A stretch of DNA of 21,191 bases from a virus. The stretch's first letter is position 1; the number at the start of each line of letters is the position of its first letter. Under the pieces are notes generated by a model. It was not told the origin of the DNA. It made no database searches and saw only the letters and a program-made list of their open reading frames with translations. The stretch covers positions 1-21,191 of the IMG/VR virus record IMGVR_UViG_3300032278_000142. One strand, 5' to 3'. Position numbers and translations under genes: made by a program. Below, piece by piece: positions 15,665-21,191 of the stretch.

Positions 15665-15970
15665 CTAACCGTAGAAGACAGTAACTTTATCCACGCCACC
15701 AGTAACTTCACAATAAGAACTTGTTGCACAATAAAGGCCATTACCAGGGATATCTATTTGGTAAACTGTGTCTTCACCTGCTGTTCCTGATCCTGCTGGT
15801 ACATCAAATGTAGCCAGAATAGTTCCACTTGCACCACCATCTCTAATTACAATGGTACCAAGCGCTGCTTCACTGCAATAATAAATTCCAAGAACTCTAC
15901 TTGGGCCAGCGAATATAGCTCCATCAGTTGTGAGATGTGTTGCTTTTACATCTGTTGAATAACCGCTCAT
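15665..15970 (-). CDS. Small virion-region protein, function unknown
   Basis: This 101-residue, beta-rich protein (LGIYYCSEAALGTIVIRDGG, ATFDVPAGSG, QIDIPGNGLYC) has four cysteines. Its pattern (lead-in, IYY, G.I.I.DGG.SG, F..P...G....I.IP..G......) is common for small structural or fibre-tip-like proteins in marine phages. AGGAG lies 11 bases before the ATG, and a strong UUCG hairpin lies farther upstream, so its level may be set separately from the preceding gene. It has no signal peptide or membrane segment. Confidence 0.72.
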   Translation of the reverse strand: MSGYSTDVKATHLTTDGAIFAGPSRVLGIYYCSEAALGTIVIRDGGASGTILATFDVPAGSGTAGEDTVYQIDIPGNGLYCATSSYCEVTGGVDKVTVFYG

Positions 15971-15990
15971 AATTTTTATCTCCTAATTAT

Positions 15991-16014
15991 TGTGAGCTCC
16001 CGAAGGAGCTCACA
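15991..16014 (-). other. Ten-pair hairpin with UUCG tetraloop
   Basis: The minus-strand RNA would fold as TGTGAGCTCC, TTCG, GGAGCTCACA: a perfect ten-pair stem closed by C(UUCG)G, one of the most stable RNA tetraloops. It lies nine bases after the stop of one virion gene and just before the ribosome site of the next. No T run follows (ATAATTAGG comes next), so it is a weak candidate for a classical terminator. It may partly stop transcription, block 3' degradation, or mark a processing site. Confidence 0.75.
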
Positions 16015-16023
16015 AATTATTTA

Positions 16024-16500
16024 TTAAGCTAAGTTAATATTTTGTTGGTACAAAATAGTAGCTCTAATTTCACCATCAGTAGTAGCACCAGTACTCGTCC
16101 ACGTAAGTCTTAGGTCTGCAGTTCCGATATCAGCCCAAGCCAATGTACCACCAGCTTCTTCTGTTGGATATGCTCGTCCAGCTCCTGAAGCGATTGTAAC
16201 TGAGTATGAGTTGAGAAAAGTAGCGTTACCACCAACTGTATCCCCAATACTGAAAACGCACGTAGCACCAGCCATTACGGTTGGTTTATCAAGTACGATA
16301 TCAATGATTTGTGAATTAGCTGGAATAATAACAGTAGTTTCATTTGCAGCAGAAGCTCCATCATCAAGAGTGGAACCTGTTGTAAACGTTTGTGCCATTA
16401 CCACTTGTCCAGTGTTTTTTACATTCGTTCCAACTGTAGTACCAGTCGTATTTTTAATCGTTCCCGCTTTTATTGGGCCCGAAAATGTAGTTGTTGCCAT
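16024..16500 (-). CDS. Small virion-region protein, function unknown
   Basis: This 158-residue protein starts with MATTTFSGPIKAGTIKNTTG and ends with RLTWTSTGATTDGEIRATIL plus YQQ. This type is widespread in marine phage structural regions and is probably a virion component; the beta-rich core (ETTVIIPANSQIIDIVLDKP, ATFLNSYSVTIASGAGR) suits a jelly-roll or decoration fold. It has no signal peptide. AGGAGG eight bases before the ATG gives strong initiation. It heads a likely transcription unit, with a candidate promoter about 90 bases upstream, and is followed by the UUCG hairpin, both consistent with high expression. Confidence 0.75.
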   Translation of the reverse strand: MATTTFSGPIKAGTIKNTTGTTVGTNVKNTGQVVMAQTFTTGSTLDDGASAANETTVIIPANSQIIDIVLDKPTVMAGATCVFSIGDTVGGNATFLNSYSVTIASGAGRAYPTEEAGGTLAWADIGTADLRLTWTSTGATTDGEIRATILYQQNINLA

Positions 16501-16545
16501 GATTATAATCCTCCTAATTTATATGATGCAATCTTTAGGCCGTCG

Positions 16546-16582
16546 ACTATACTCGTTTGCACCAAATTAATAATTGTATAGT
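16546..16582 (-). repeat. Inverted repeat at the predicted RNA 5' end
   Basis: ACTATAC (16546-16552) and GTATAGT (16576-16582) are perfectly complementary, with a 23-base loop. With the -10 element at 16589-16594, transcription would begin near 16582, so this stem would sit at the very 5' end of the RNA. It could protect the transcript or be an operator. Confidence 0.4.
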
Positions 16583-16588
16583 AAGGAA

Positions 16589-16617
16589 TTTATAACGCAG
16601 ATTTACGCAGAGCGCAA
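16589..16617 (-). promoter_or_regulatory. Candidate sigma70-type promoter for downstream virion genes
   Basis: On the minus strand TTGCGC (16617-16612, three of six consensus bases) is followed, after exactly 17 bases, by TATAAA (16594-16589, five of six). The spacer contains TCTGCGT twice, separated by AAA. It lies in the 153-base gap before the 158-residue virion gene, one of the largest gaps in the window. The -35 match is weak, so this rests mainly on the -10, the spacing and the location. Confidence 0.4.
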
Positions 16618-16653
16618 GGTATCCCTATGAATTTGTATGATTTTTGATAGCGC

Positions 16654-16863
16654 TTAAGTGGCTATCGAAACTTCGGCCTGGGCTTCGTTTATTTTAGTTT
16701 GAAGCGTTTGTTCTTCAAACTCTTTGGCAATGATCTCTTTAACAATTTCCTGAATTTTTTTATCGATATGCCCCATGTGTAAAGTATATCTACCTTCCTT
16801 CAGGTGCTCCTGTTGCCACTCTAGTTCCAAGGACCGTTTCGTAGTGTATAGGTCTTCGGTCAT
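16654..16863 (-). CDS. Small charged helical protein, function unknown
   Basis: I choose the ATG at 16863 because AGGAGG stands six bases before it. An ATG 15 bases earlier lies inside that ribosome site. The product of 69 residues (MTEDLYTTKRSLELEWQQEH..., DKKIQEIVKEIIAKEFEEQT) is rich in charged residues and probably forms a coiled coil. It overlaps the end of the 86-residue gene by 74 bases in another frame. The pair lies between the capsid gene and later virion genes. A small assembly factor is possible, but I recognise no family. Confidence 0.6.
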   Translation of the reverse strand: MTEDLYTTKRSLELEWQQEHLKEGRYTLHMGHIDKKIQEIVKEIIAKEFEEQTLQTKINEAQAEVSIAT

Positions 16864-17050
16864 CGCTAACCTCCTCATAGGTTATCCATTTACCACGTTT
16901 AGCAGTAAATCCATCAGACTCGAACTTTACCTCATTTTTTCCCAGTTTGTCAAGGATTGATTTCTCAATACCTTCAGCACTGTCTTGAGCCTTTACGCTA
17001 AAGTCAGCATAATAGCCATGATATCGAATCTGTACTCGGAAGTTTTTCAT
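16790..17050 (-). CDS. Small protein, function unknown
   Basis: This 86-residue protein begins MKNFRVQIRYHGYYADFSV, with KAQDSAEGIEKSILDKLGK and KWITYEEVSDDRRP later. The beta-helix-beta layout of the first 60 residues resembles small uncharacterised phage and cyanobacterial proteins that begin with a strand (MK.F.V.I.Y.G....V.A.....A). The last 25 residues overlap the next gene and may be less constrained. No strong ribosome site precedes the ATG, and a terminator lies just upstream, so expression may be low or depend on read-through. Confidence 0.6.
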   Translation of the reverse strand: MKNFRVQIRYHGYYADFSVKAQDSAEGIEKSILDKLGKNEVKFESDGFTAKRGKWITYEEVSDDRRPIHYETVLGTRVATGAPEGR

Positions 17051-17075
17051 AGTGAATTTCTGTCTTTATAGTCAA

Positions 17076-17103
17076 AATGGGGCGATTTTGAGGCCGCCCC
17101 ATT
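17076..17103 (-). terminator. Rho-independent terminator after the major capsid gene
   Basis: The minus-strand RNA forms AATGGGGCG, a ten-base loop, and CGCCCCATT: a nine-pair, GC-rich stem that runs into TTTTG. It starts 16 bases after the capsid gene stop. The T run is short. The other strand also has a T-rich flank (ATTAATTTTATTT), so it could work in both directions. Confidence 0.78.
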
Positions 17104-17118
17104 AATTTTATTTAAGTA

Positions 17119-18030
17119 TTACGCACCTTCGACGCCGAAGATACCTCTAGGGTCAGATACGCCAAAAACGTATCTTGCTCTAGCTTTGTATCTTACGTTG
17201 CCAGTGTCAAAGTCCCCTTCCATCTTAGTAGTAAGAGGAGCTCTGTCAAAGTGTTTCATACCGTTAGGTACATCTGTAGTAATGTACCAAGCATCAGTAT
17301 CTGTAAGGTAGTTGTTCACTCTATAACCTTGAGGAATCATACCCATAGATTTGACTGCATTGATATCATTATCAGCAGTTCCAACTCTACCTTGAGATTT
17401 CATCAATCTCTCAGCAGTGAACTGACCAGCAGAAGGGATGATCATCTTCACACCTTTAGCAGCAATTTTTAAACCTCTTTCATCAGTCATTGCAGCGATA
17501 TCAATTAACGCTTGCTCTAACGATGTTTCGTTTAAGTCTGCTTGCGTAGCAAGTGTATTAGAAAATACTCCTGCTAGTGTTGGGTGTGCAGTACTAAATA
17601 GCGAAACTGAATCGCCTGAATCATAGTTATCTGTAGTAGGTAACCCTTGAATCAGAGGATAAACAGCTTTTACTTGTTTAGTATTTGCCATCGATCTTGC
17701 TAGTGCTTTTGTGTAACGAGAAGAAAGTTTGTCGTACAGGTTATCTTCAATAGCTTCCTCAGTGATTGCAAAAGCGAGAGCAATTGTCTCGTTAGTGTAT
17801 CTTGCTGTGAAAGTTTCTTGCGCTTGATCAAAAGCAACGCCGGTTCCTTCCGGTTTTACCATTGCGTTAGCGAAACCTGACAACATAACTTCTTCTTCAA
17901 AAGCTCTGTCAGATGACTCAGTCGTATAAATCTCCGCCGACTGATTTTCGTATTGTTTGTACTCCAGGCCAAATAAAGCATTTAAACCTGGCTCTAGTTC
18001 TTTAACTAGTTGATTACGTGATATTGCCAT
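17119..18030 (-). CDS. Major capsid protein, HK97-fold, gpT-like
   Basis: This 303-residue protein forms the head shell. It has an N-terminal arm (LVKELEPGLNALFGLEYKQY), ARYTNETIALAFAITEEAIE at 82-101 (the type of segment that starts the peripheral domain), LFSTAHPTLAG, MIIPSAGQFTAERLMKSQGR, then TDAWYITTDVPNGMKHFDR and ARARYVFGVSDPRGIFGVEG at the end. This pattern, in particular F.T.HP and Y.FGVSDPRGI.G, matches capsid proteins related to Mu gpT in many marine phages. The scaffold-like gene, co-chaperonin and decoration-like gene directly upstream, and the strong terminator downstream, agree with it. AAGGAG precedes the ATG. Confidence 0.9.
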   Translation of the reverse strand: MAISRNQLVKELEPGLNALFGLEYKQYENQSAEIYTTESSDRAFEEEVMLSGFANAMVKPEGTGVAFDQAQETFTARYTNETIALAFAITEEAIEDNLYDKLSSRYTKALARSMANTKQVKAVYPLIQGLPTTDNYDSGDSVSLFSTAHPTLAGVFSNTLATQADLNETSLEQALIDIAAMTDERGLKIAAKGVKMIIPSAGQFTAERLMKSQGRVGTADNDINAVKSMGMIPQGYRVNNYLTDTDAWYITTDVPNGMKHFDRAPLTTKMEGDFDTGNVRYKARARYVFGVSDPRGIFGVEGA

Positions 18031-18041
18031 AATTTAACTCC

Positions 18042-18617
18042 TTATATCCCTGCTATGTTGTTACCTAGAATGTGACTACAGATCATAACTCTCCAAACGC
18101 TTCCTGCTTCGTCGAGTGTCTGATTCTGTGTGTCTCTAGTTATGCCTAATAACTTCACCTGATTTGCAGCTGTCGTTACCGCGCCGATCGTGAAACCCGA
18201 AATGTAATTCGGTGCTCCAGAACCAGCTGAGTCTACGATTGGTGCAGTTCTTCCTGCATCAGCCTGCGTAAGTGTAGTTAATGCTGTTCTCATTTCAAAC
18301 ATTTGTTGTGGATCGTCATTGACGAGCACTGTGTGATCTGTTGCAGCATTATTAGGCGCCCAGTTGGACCATGTTGGCTTTTGAGTACTCGGATCAGTAT
18401 AAAATGAACCGTTTAGTGAACCTAGTTGATTAACTACTCCAATACCTGCAGTTGCTACTGTTACGTAGCCTGTTGCAGCGAGCAATACCATATCATGATG
18501 GTCTATTGCTGTTGTTGATGCAGCTTTCTTCCATTCCCCTAAACCGGCGTTATTGTCATTCTGACCCACTTTTCTCAACGGTCTCAATCCGAAACCAGTT
18601 GAACTTTGGTTAGCCAT
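18042..18617 (-). CDS. Probable head decoration/stabilisation protein
   Basis: This 191-residue protein begins MANQSSTGFGLRPLRKVGQN, followed by HDMVLLAATGYVTVATAGIG, VLVNDDPQQMFEMRTALTTL, TQADAGRTAPIVDSAGSGAP and VKLLGITRDTQNQ, ending in VMICSHIL. The order GF.PLR, D.V...TG.V, V.DDP...F..., T.AD.G and a final V.I..H is one I associate with small capsid-stabilising proteins encoded just before the capsid gene in marine phages. A GGAG site lies before the ATG, and the capsid ATG follows after 11 bases, so both are probably produced in bulk from the promoter at 18687-18658. Confidence 0.6.
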   Translation of the reverse strand: MANQSSTGFGLRPLRKVGQNDNNAGLGEWKKAASTTAIDHHDMVLLAATGYVTVATAGIGVVNQLGSLNGSFYTDPSTQKPTWSNWAPNNAATDHTVLVNDDPQQMFEMRTALTTLTQADAGRTAPIVDSAGSGAPNYISGFTIGAVTTAANQVKLLGITRDTQNQTLDEAGSVWRVMICSHILGNNIAGI

Positions 18618-18632
18618 ATTGTTTCTCCAAAT

Positions 18633-18655
18633 GTAGACTATTATTCATAGTCTAC
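18633..18655 (-). promoter_or_regulatory. Leader hairpin before the decoration/capsid unit
   Basis: GTAGACTA and TAGTCTAC form a perfect eight-pair stem with a seven-base loop, ending just before the TTTGGAGAA ribosome site, which stays free. It begins three bases after the -10 element of the candidate promoter, so it would lie at the RNA 5' end. Such end stems can stabilise phage mRNA. Confidence 0.55.
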
Positions 18656-18657
18656 GG

Positions 18658-18687
18658 TTTATATAAATTTCGTTGGTTGAATGTTAA
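18658..18687 (-). promoter_or_regulatory. Candidate sigma70-type promoter for the capsid unit
   Basis: TTAACA (18687-18682, five of six consensus bases) is followed after 18 bases by TATAAA (18663-18658, five of six). A -10 of TATATA two bases earlier gives a 16-base spacer instead. The site fills the 74-base gap between the 152-residue gene and the decoration-like gene. It would give a short transcript for the decoration and capsid proteins that ends at 17076. Confidence 0.55.
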
Positions 18688-18691
18688 AAAA

Positions 18692-19150
18692 TTAACGTTT
18701 TCTACCACCGAAGGTTGTACGAGACTGTCGATCTATATCGATCGGCATACTCTTATGCTCTTCCTGCCTCAATCGTTCGTCTACAGCGTCCATCTGCTCC
18801 TGCCCTAATTTGGCAAAATAATCAGATCTCTGCTTCGCGATCTCAGTAGGTACCCTTGTAAGCACAAGGCCTCCGTGCCCGATCACCCCTGCGTATTTAC
18901 CGTCTGGTATTGCTGGATAGTCATCTCCGGGAAATTCGTCGGCTCTTACTAATTCATACCCGGACCTTAATCGTCCTTGTATGTTTTTCGTGTCGACAAA
19001 CCCCATGATTTCTACCCTGACCCATCTGTGTCTGAATCCAGTTGGCGCGTTGGGCGTATCTAAGTACGATGGTGGAGTCCAAACTTTCTTACGTAAAGTT
19101 TTAGCTCTTGTCTGGCTCGCACGGGAAGTAGTTTTTGTTTCTTGTGTCAT
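18692..19150 (-). CDS. Head-region protein, function unknown
   Basis: This 152-residue protein is basic at the start (TSRASQTRAKTLRKKVWTPP), followed by FRHRWVRVEIMGFVDTKNIQ, RSGYELVRADEFP, YAGVIGHGGLVLTRVPTEIA and a helical, charged end DAVDERLRQEEHKSMPIDID. I recognise the pattern (P.G...RWVR....G..D..N...R...G......E......G.VG..GLVL..VP.E...) from proteins between scaffold and capsid in marine phage genomes; their role is not known to me. The GGAG ribosome site overlaps the end of the scaffold gene. A head assembly or head-tail joining role is likely from position. Confidence 0.7.
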   Translation of the reverse strand: MTQETKTTSRASQTRAKTLRKKVWTPPSYLDTPNAPTGFRHRWVRVEIMGFVDTKNIQGRLRSGYELVRADEFPGDDYPAIPDGKYAGVIGHGGLVLTRVPTEIAKQRSDYFAKLGQEQMDAVDERLRQEEHKSMPIDIDRQSRTTFGGRKR

Positions 19151-19154
19151 ATGC

Positions 19155-20186
19155 TTATTCTCCCTCCGTGAGTTTTAGTTGTCTTGCATACTCTTCTAGT
19201 GGCACACGCAATTTTTTAGCAATTGCTACTTGTGATGGTGTGAGTCTCACACTTTTGCGATTAATCCTTGGACTACGCGTTGCAGAAGCAACGTTTTGTG
19301 TAGGTTTATTAATCGTCTTTTCTACAGTATTACCAAATTTCTGAGGGAATTCAAGTCTTATTCTTTTATCAATTTCTTCATAATAAGAATTTGACTTTGG
19401 ATCGAACCCTTCTTCTTCAGTAAGCTTTCTATGTAGATCAAAAGCTGTGTAAGTCATGGCATTATCTTTGCCAAACCACTCATTTTTTTCCGCCCAGTCC
19501 TCTGCTTTTGGATCTGGTGGCGGCGTTTGTTGAGTAGGATACTGGGCTCCGGGTCCTTGTTTTCTTGTAGTCTCTCTAGCAGTCTCTTCCATTTTTTGTC
19601 TGCTTTTGATTTCTGCAAGTTTGCCCTGCTCATATCCTAATTGTGAGATGGCTGTTAACGCTTCCACTTCAGCTTTTTTATCGTCTGCTTCTCTAGAAGC
19701 ACCTAATTTAGCTTGAGCCGCTGCTAAAGATGATGAGATTCTATTCTCCATTTCTTTGGCATAATCTCTATCTAAATTAGTGGCTGTCTGAGTTAACTCA
19801 TCTCGTTGTCTCATTACACGTTTAGCATAAGTAACAGCTTCTTCTTTTTGTCTCTCTGCTTCACGCATTTTTCTGGTAAGTTTAGCAATACGTTTTTTAA
19901 CGCCTTCACTATACTCTTCCATTTCTTTCTTTTGTTCTGTGGGTTGTTCTTTTACTTCTTCCTCTGTAGCTTGTTCTTTGTCGTCCTTGCTATCTCGAAC
20001 ATCCACTGGCTCATCCAATTTCTCAGGTGTGTCAGCGGGCTTATCACTGTCTTGAGTAGTTTTTTCATCTTTTACTTCTCCTCCTTCAGCTTTTTTATCT
20101 AAGTCAATGTCAGTTGCTTTTTCATCAGCATCCCCGACATCAATCAGTTCTTCTTTTCTTACTTCTTCTTTTACTTCTTCTGGCAT
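19155..20186 (-). CDS. Probable capsid scaffold protein
   Basis: In this 343-residue protein the first 90 residues are highly charged and probably disordered (MPEEVKEEVRKEELIDVGDA and on). Residues about 90-210 form a long helical, coiled-coil-like part (KKRIAKLTRKMREAERQKEE; ALTAISQLGYEQGKLAEIKS). A proline-rich hinge TPPPDPKAEDWAEKNEWFGK leads to a compact, basic end (INRKSVRLTPSQVAIAKKL). An acidic start, helical centre and basic capsid-binding end just before the capsid genes fit phage scaffold proteins. The segment DPKAEDWA..N.WFG.D..MT..AF..H..L is common in scaffold-type proteins of marine podoviruses. GGGAGG lies before the ATG. Confidence 0.75.
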   Translation of the reverse strand: MPEEVKEEVRKEELIDVGDADEKATDIDLDKKAEGGEVKDEKTTQDSDKPADTPEKLDEPVDVRDSKDDKEQATEEEVKEQPTEQKKEMEEYSEGVKKRIAKLTRKMREAERQKEEAVTYAKRVMRQRDELTQTATNLDRDYAKEMENRISSSLAAAQAKLGASREADDKKAEVEALTAISQLGYEQGKLAEIKSRQKMEETARETTRKQGPGAQYPTQQTPPPDPKAEDWAEKNEWFGKDNAMTYTAFDLHRKLTEEEGFDPKSNSYYEEIDKRIRLEFPQKFGNTVEKTINKPTQNVASATRSPRINRKSVRLTPSQVAIAKKLRVPLEEYARQLKLTEGE

Positions 20187-20201
20187 AGTTCCTCCCTATG
20201 A

Positions 20202-20651
20202 TTAAATTTCATGGAATATATCTTCAGGGTTTTCCACGGTTGCTAGAACTTCATCATCATTCAGAAGTCTAACTTCACCCCCATCTATTTTCATTCTGGA
20301 TCCAGCATACCTAGCAAAAATAACCCAACTCCCTTTTTTACACCAAGGTCCTTTAGGATATCTTTCTTTATCTTTGTATGCATCCGGTCCTACTTTTAAA
20401 ACAAGTCCACAAGTCGATGCTACTTGAGAACGTTCTATAACGTCATCCGTTATAAGAATACCACCTTTAGTTTTCTCTTTCATTTTAAAAGGTAAAACTA
20501 AAAGTCTCCAACCAGTTGGTTCGGGCAATTTAGCGTGCTCAGATGTTAAATCTTTTTCAGGCTTTTTAGGTTCTTGATCGTATTTTTCTTGAAGAGCGTC
20601 CCTATGTTTTGGGACTTCCTTTTGGTTTGATACTGATAACTGTTCCGTCAC
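20202..20651 (-). CDS. Phage GroES-like co-chaperonin (Cpn10)
   Basis: I choose the GTG at 20651, which has AAAGGAG ten bases upstream; a TTG start at 20675 (157 residues) would put that ribosome site inside the gene. The product is then 149 residues. After about 45 charged residues comes a Cpn10 domain: GWRLLVLPFKMKEKTKGGIL (like GroES R..V....), the mobile-loop GGILITD that would bind GroEL, GLVLKVGPDA, KKGSWVIFARYAGSRMKIDG and EVRLLNDDEVLATVE. The hydrophobic loop residues ILI correspond to IVL in GroES, so GroEL binding should be retained. It probably modifies host GroEL for capsid folding, as T4 gp31 does. The N-terminal extension and a WCKKGSW insert are not in bacterial GroES. Confidence 0.87.
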   Translation of the reverse strand: MTEQLSVSNQKEVPKHRDALQEKYDQEPKKPEKDLTSEHAKLPEPTGWRLLVLPFKMKEKTKGGILITDDVIERSQVASTCGLVLKVGPDAYKDKERYPKGPWCKKGSWVIFARYAGSRMKIDGGEVRLLNDDEVLATVENPEDIFHEI

Positions 20652-20844
20652 TGTCTTTTTGCTCCTTTTTTTCAAGCAGGCTGGATATTTCCTGACTCAT
20701 GTACTGATAAGTACGTAATTGTCCTAACATATACTGATATTTCTCCATATTGTCAACACCGCCAGAAACCATAGCAGCTACAACATCATCATGTCTCATT
20801 TTGATGATTCTTCTAACCTTATCAACGAATACTATTTCGTCCAT
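20602..20844 (-). CDS. Small helical protein, function unknown
   Basis: This 80-residue protein (MDEIVFVDKVRRIIKMRHDD..., NMEKYQYMLGQLRTYQYMSQ, EISSLLEKKEQ) is mostly helical and probably a coiled coil with a flexible lysine-rich end. AAGGAGG precedes the ATG, which overlaps the previous stop as TAATG. Its end overlaps the co-chaperonin by about 50 bases. Short proteins of this type occur before the head genes in related marine phages; the role is unknown. Confidence 0.75.
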   Translation of the reverse strand: MDEIVFVDKVRRIIKMRHDDVVAAMVSGGVDNMEKYQYMLGQLRTYQYMSQEISSLLEKKEQKDSDGTVISIKPKGSPKT

Positions 20845-20975
20845 TATTTCTTCCTCCTTTTTGTCTTTTTCTTCTTTCCCTTAGGTTTACTACCATAAGT
20901 TTTTGTCCATTCTCGAGCGATCTTCGGCTCATTCTTCCATAGATAACGTCTTTGTTTTTCAGACTTAAACGGCAT
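20844..20975 (-). CDS. 43-residue Lys/Arg-rich conserved small protein
   Basis: The sequence starts MPFKSEKQRRYLWKNEPKIA, continues REWTKTYGSK and ends in a run of lysines and arginines. The first 30 residues match a small protein I recognise from many marine phage genomes. Upstream AAAGGAG stands four bases before the ATG, and both ends overlap neighbours as TAATG. The strong positive charge suggests binding to DNA or RNA, or an assembly role, but no function is established to my knowledge. Confidence 0.8.
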   Translation of the reverse strand: MPFKSEKQRRYLWKNEPKIAREWTKTYGSKPKGKKKKTKRRKK

Positions 20976-21187
20976 TACTCTCCTTTAGGAATCTCATAAT
21001 CTTTTAATACTTGTAATTTTTCTTCGGCAGATGCAATTTTATGGAGTTGACAATCTAATTCTTTTTGATGATTAAGATGTTCACTTACTCCTACTGAATT
21101 TTCCAAAAGTAATTTAATCGTAGCATCTGCTGCTGCGATGTCGGCCTCATACTGTTTTTGTAGTGCGTCTATTAAGACTGCTCTCAT
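20975..21187 (-). CDS. Small helical protein, function unknown
   Basis: This 70-residue protein (MRAVLIDALQKQYEADIAAA, HQKELDCQLHKIASAEEKL) is predicted to be almost all helical and coiled-coil-like, ending EIPKGE. The start lies four bases from the window edge and reads TTAATG, so an upstream gene probably ends there with an overlapping TAA. Its stop overlaps the next ATG. The start is likely but cannot be fully checked, because the ribosome site lies beyond the edge. Confidence 0.65.
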   Translation of the reverse strand: MRAVLIDALQKQYEADIAAADATIKLLLENSVGVSEHLNHQKELDCQLHKIASAEEKLQVLKDYEIPKGE

Positions 21188-21191
21188 TAAG

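Noticed and set aside
16645-16667. Six-pair hairpin around the stop codon of the 69-residue gene as a terminator
   Set aside because: On the minus strand it is followed by AAAAATC, not by a T run, and the stem is short.
19806-20102. Plus-strand open frame rich in Phe and Ser, resembling a membrane protein
   Set aside because: It is antisense to the lysine/glutamate-rich part of the scaffold-like gene; the hydrophobic look follows from complementing AAA/GAA codons.
1-21191. tRNA genes, integrase or attachment sites
   Set aside because: I saw no cloverleaf-like segment in the gaps, no recombinase motif and no flanking direct repeat; a prophage or tRNA cargo is not supported by this window.

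Overview
The window is a piece of a tailed-phage genome. Every convincing gene lies on the minus strand, packed with short gaps, 1 to 11 base overlaps and Shine-Dalgarno sites. The AT-rich composition and the protein families (a very small lysine/arginine-rich protein next to a co-chaperonin, repeat-rich fibre proteins, a phage flavin-dependent halogenase) resemble phages of marine bacteria such as pelagiphages and cyanophages. The host cannot be fixed from sequence alone. A P22 gp10-like tail gene and an adaptor reminiscent of P22 gp4 suggest a podovirus-like neck and tail. No sheath, tape measure, portal, terminase, polymerase, integrase or tRNA gene is visible.

Transcription runs right to left. 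21187-19155: three small proteins linked by TAATG-type overlaps, a GroES-like co-chaperonin and a probable capsid scaffold. 19150-17119: a small head-region protein, then a likely two-gene capsid unit (decoration-like protein and HK97-fold major capsid protein) framed by a candidate promoter, a leader hairpin and a GC-rich terminator. 17050-16654: two small overlapping genes. 16500-13130: small virion proteins and three adaptor or neck proteins. 13113-8144: tail and fibre proteins, including one with a cupredoxin-like domain followed by 14 short repeats, a beta-repeat fibre, and a GC-rich polyglycine adhesin.

8003-2230 holds the most unusual part: a tightly coupled cassette with a methyltransferase-like gene, a flavin-dependent tryptophan-halogenase-type gene and six different non-heme iron, 2-oxoglutarate (2OG) oxygenase-like genes. 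It sits inside the virion-gene block, because a P22 gp10-like tail protein resumes at 2177 and runs off the left edge. Four of the oxygenases keep a full HxD...H triad. I infer that the cassette builds or modifies one small molecule or surface group; its substrate is unknown.

Other recurring signals are a module of about 65-90 residues shared by three virion proteins, two candidate promoters each followed by an inverted repeat at the predicted RNA 5' end, a UUCG-tetraloop hairpin between two structural genes, and a hairpin that would hide the ribosome binding site of the repeat-rich tail protein.
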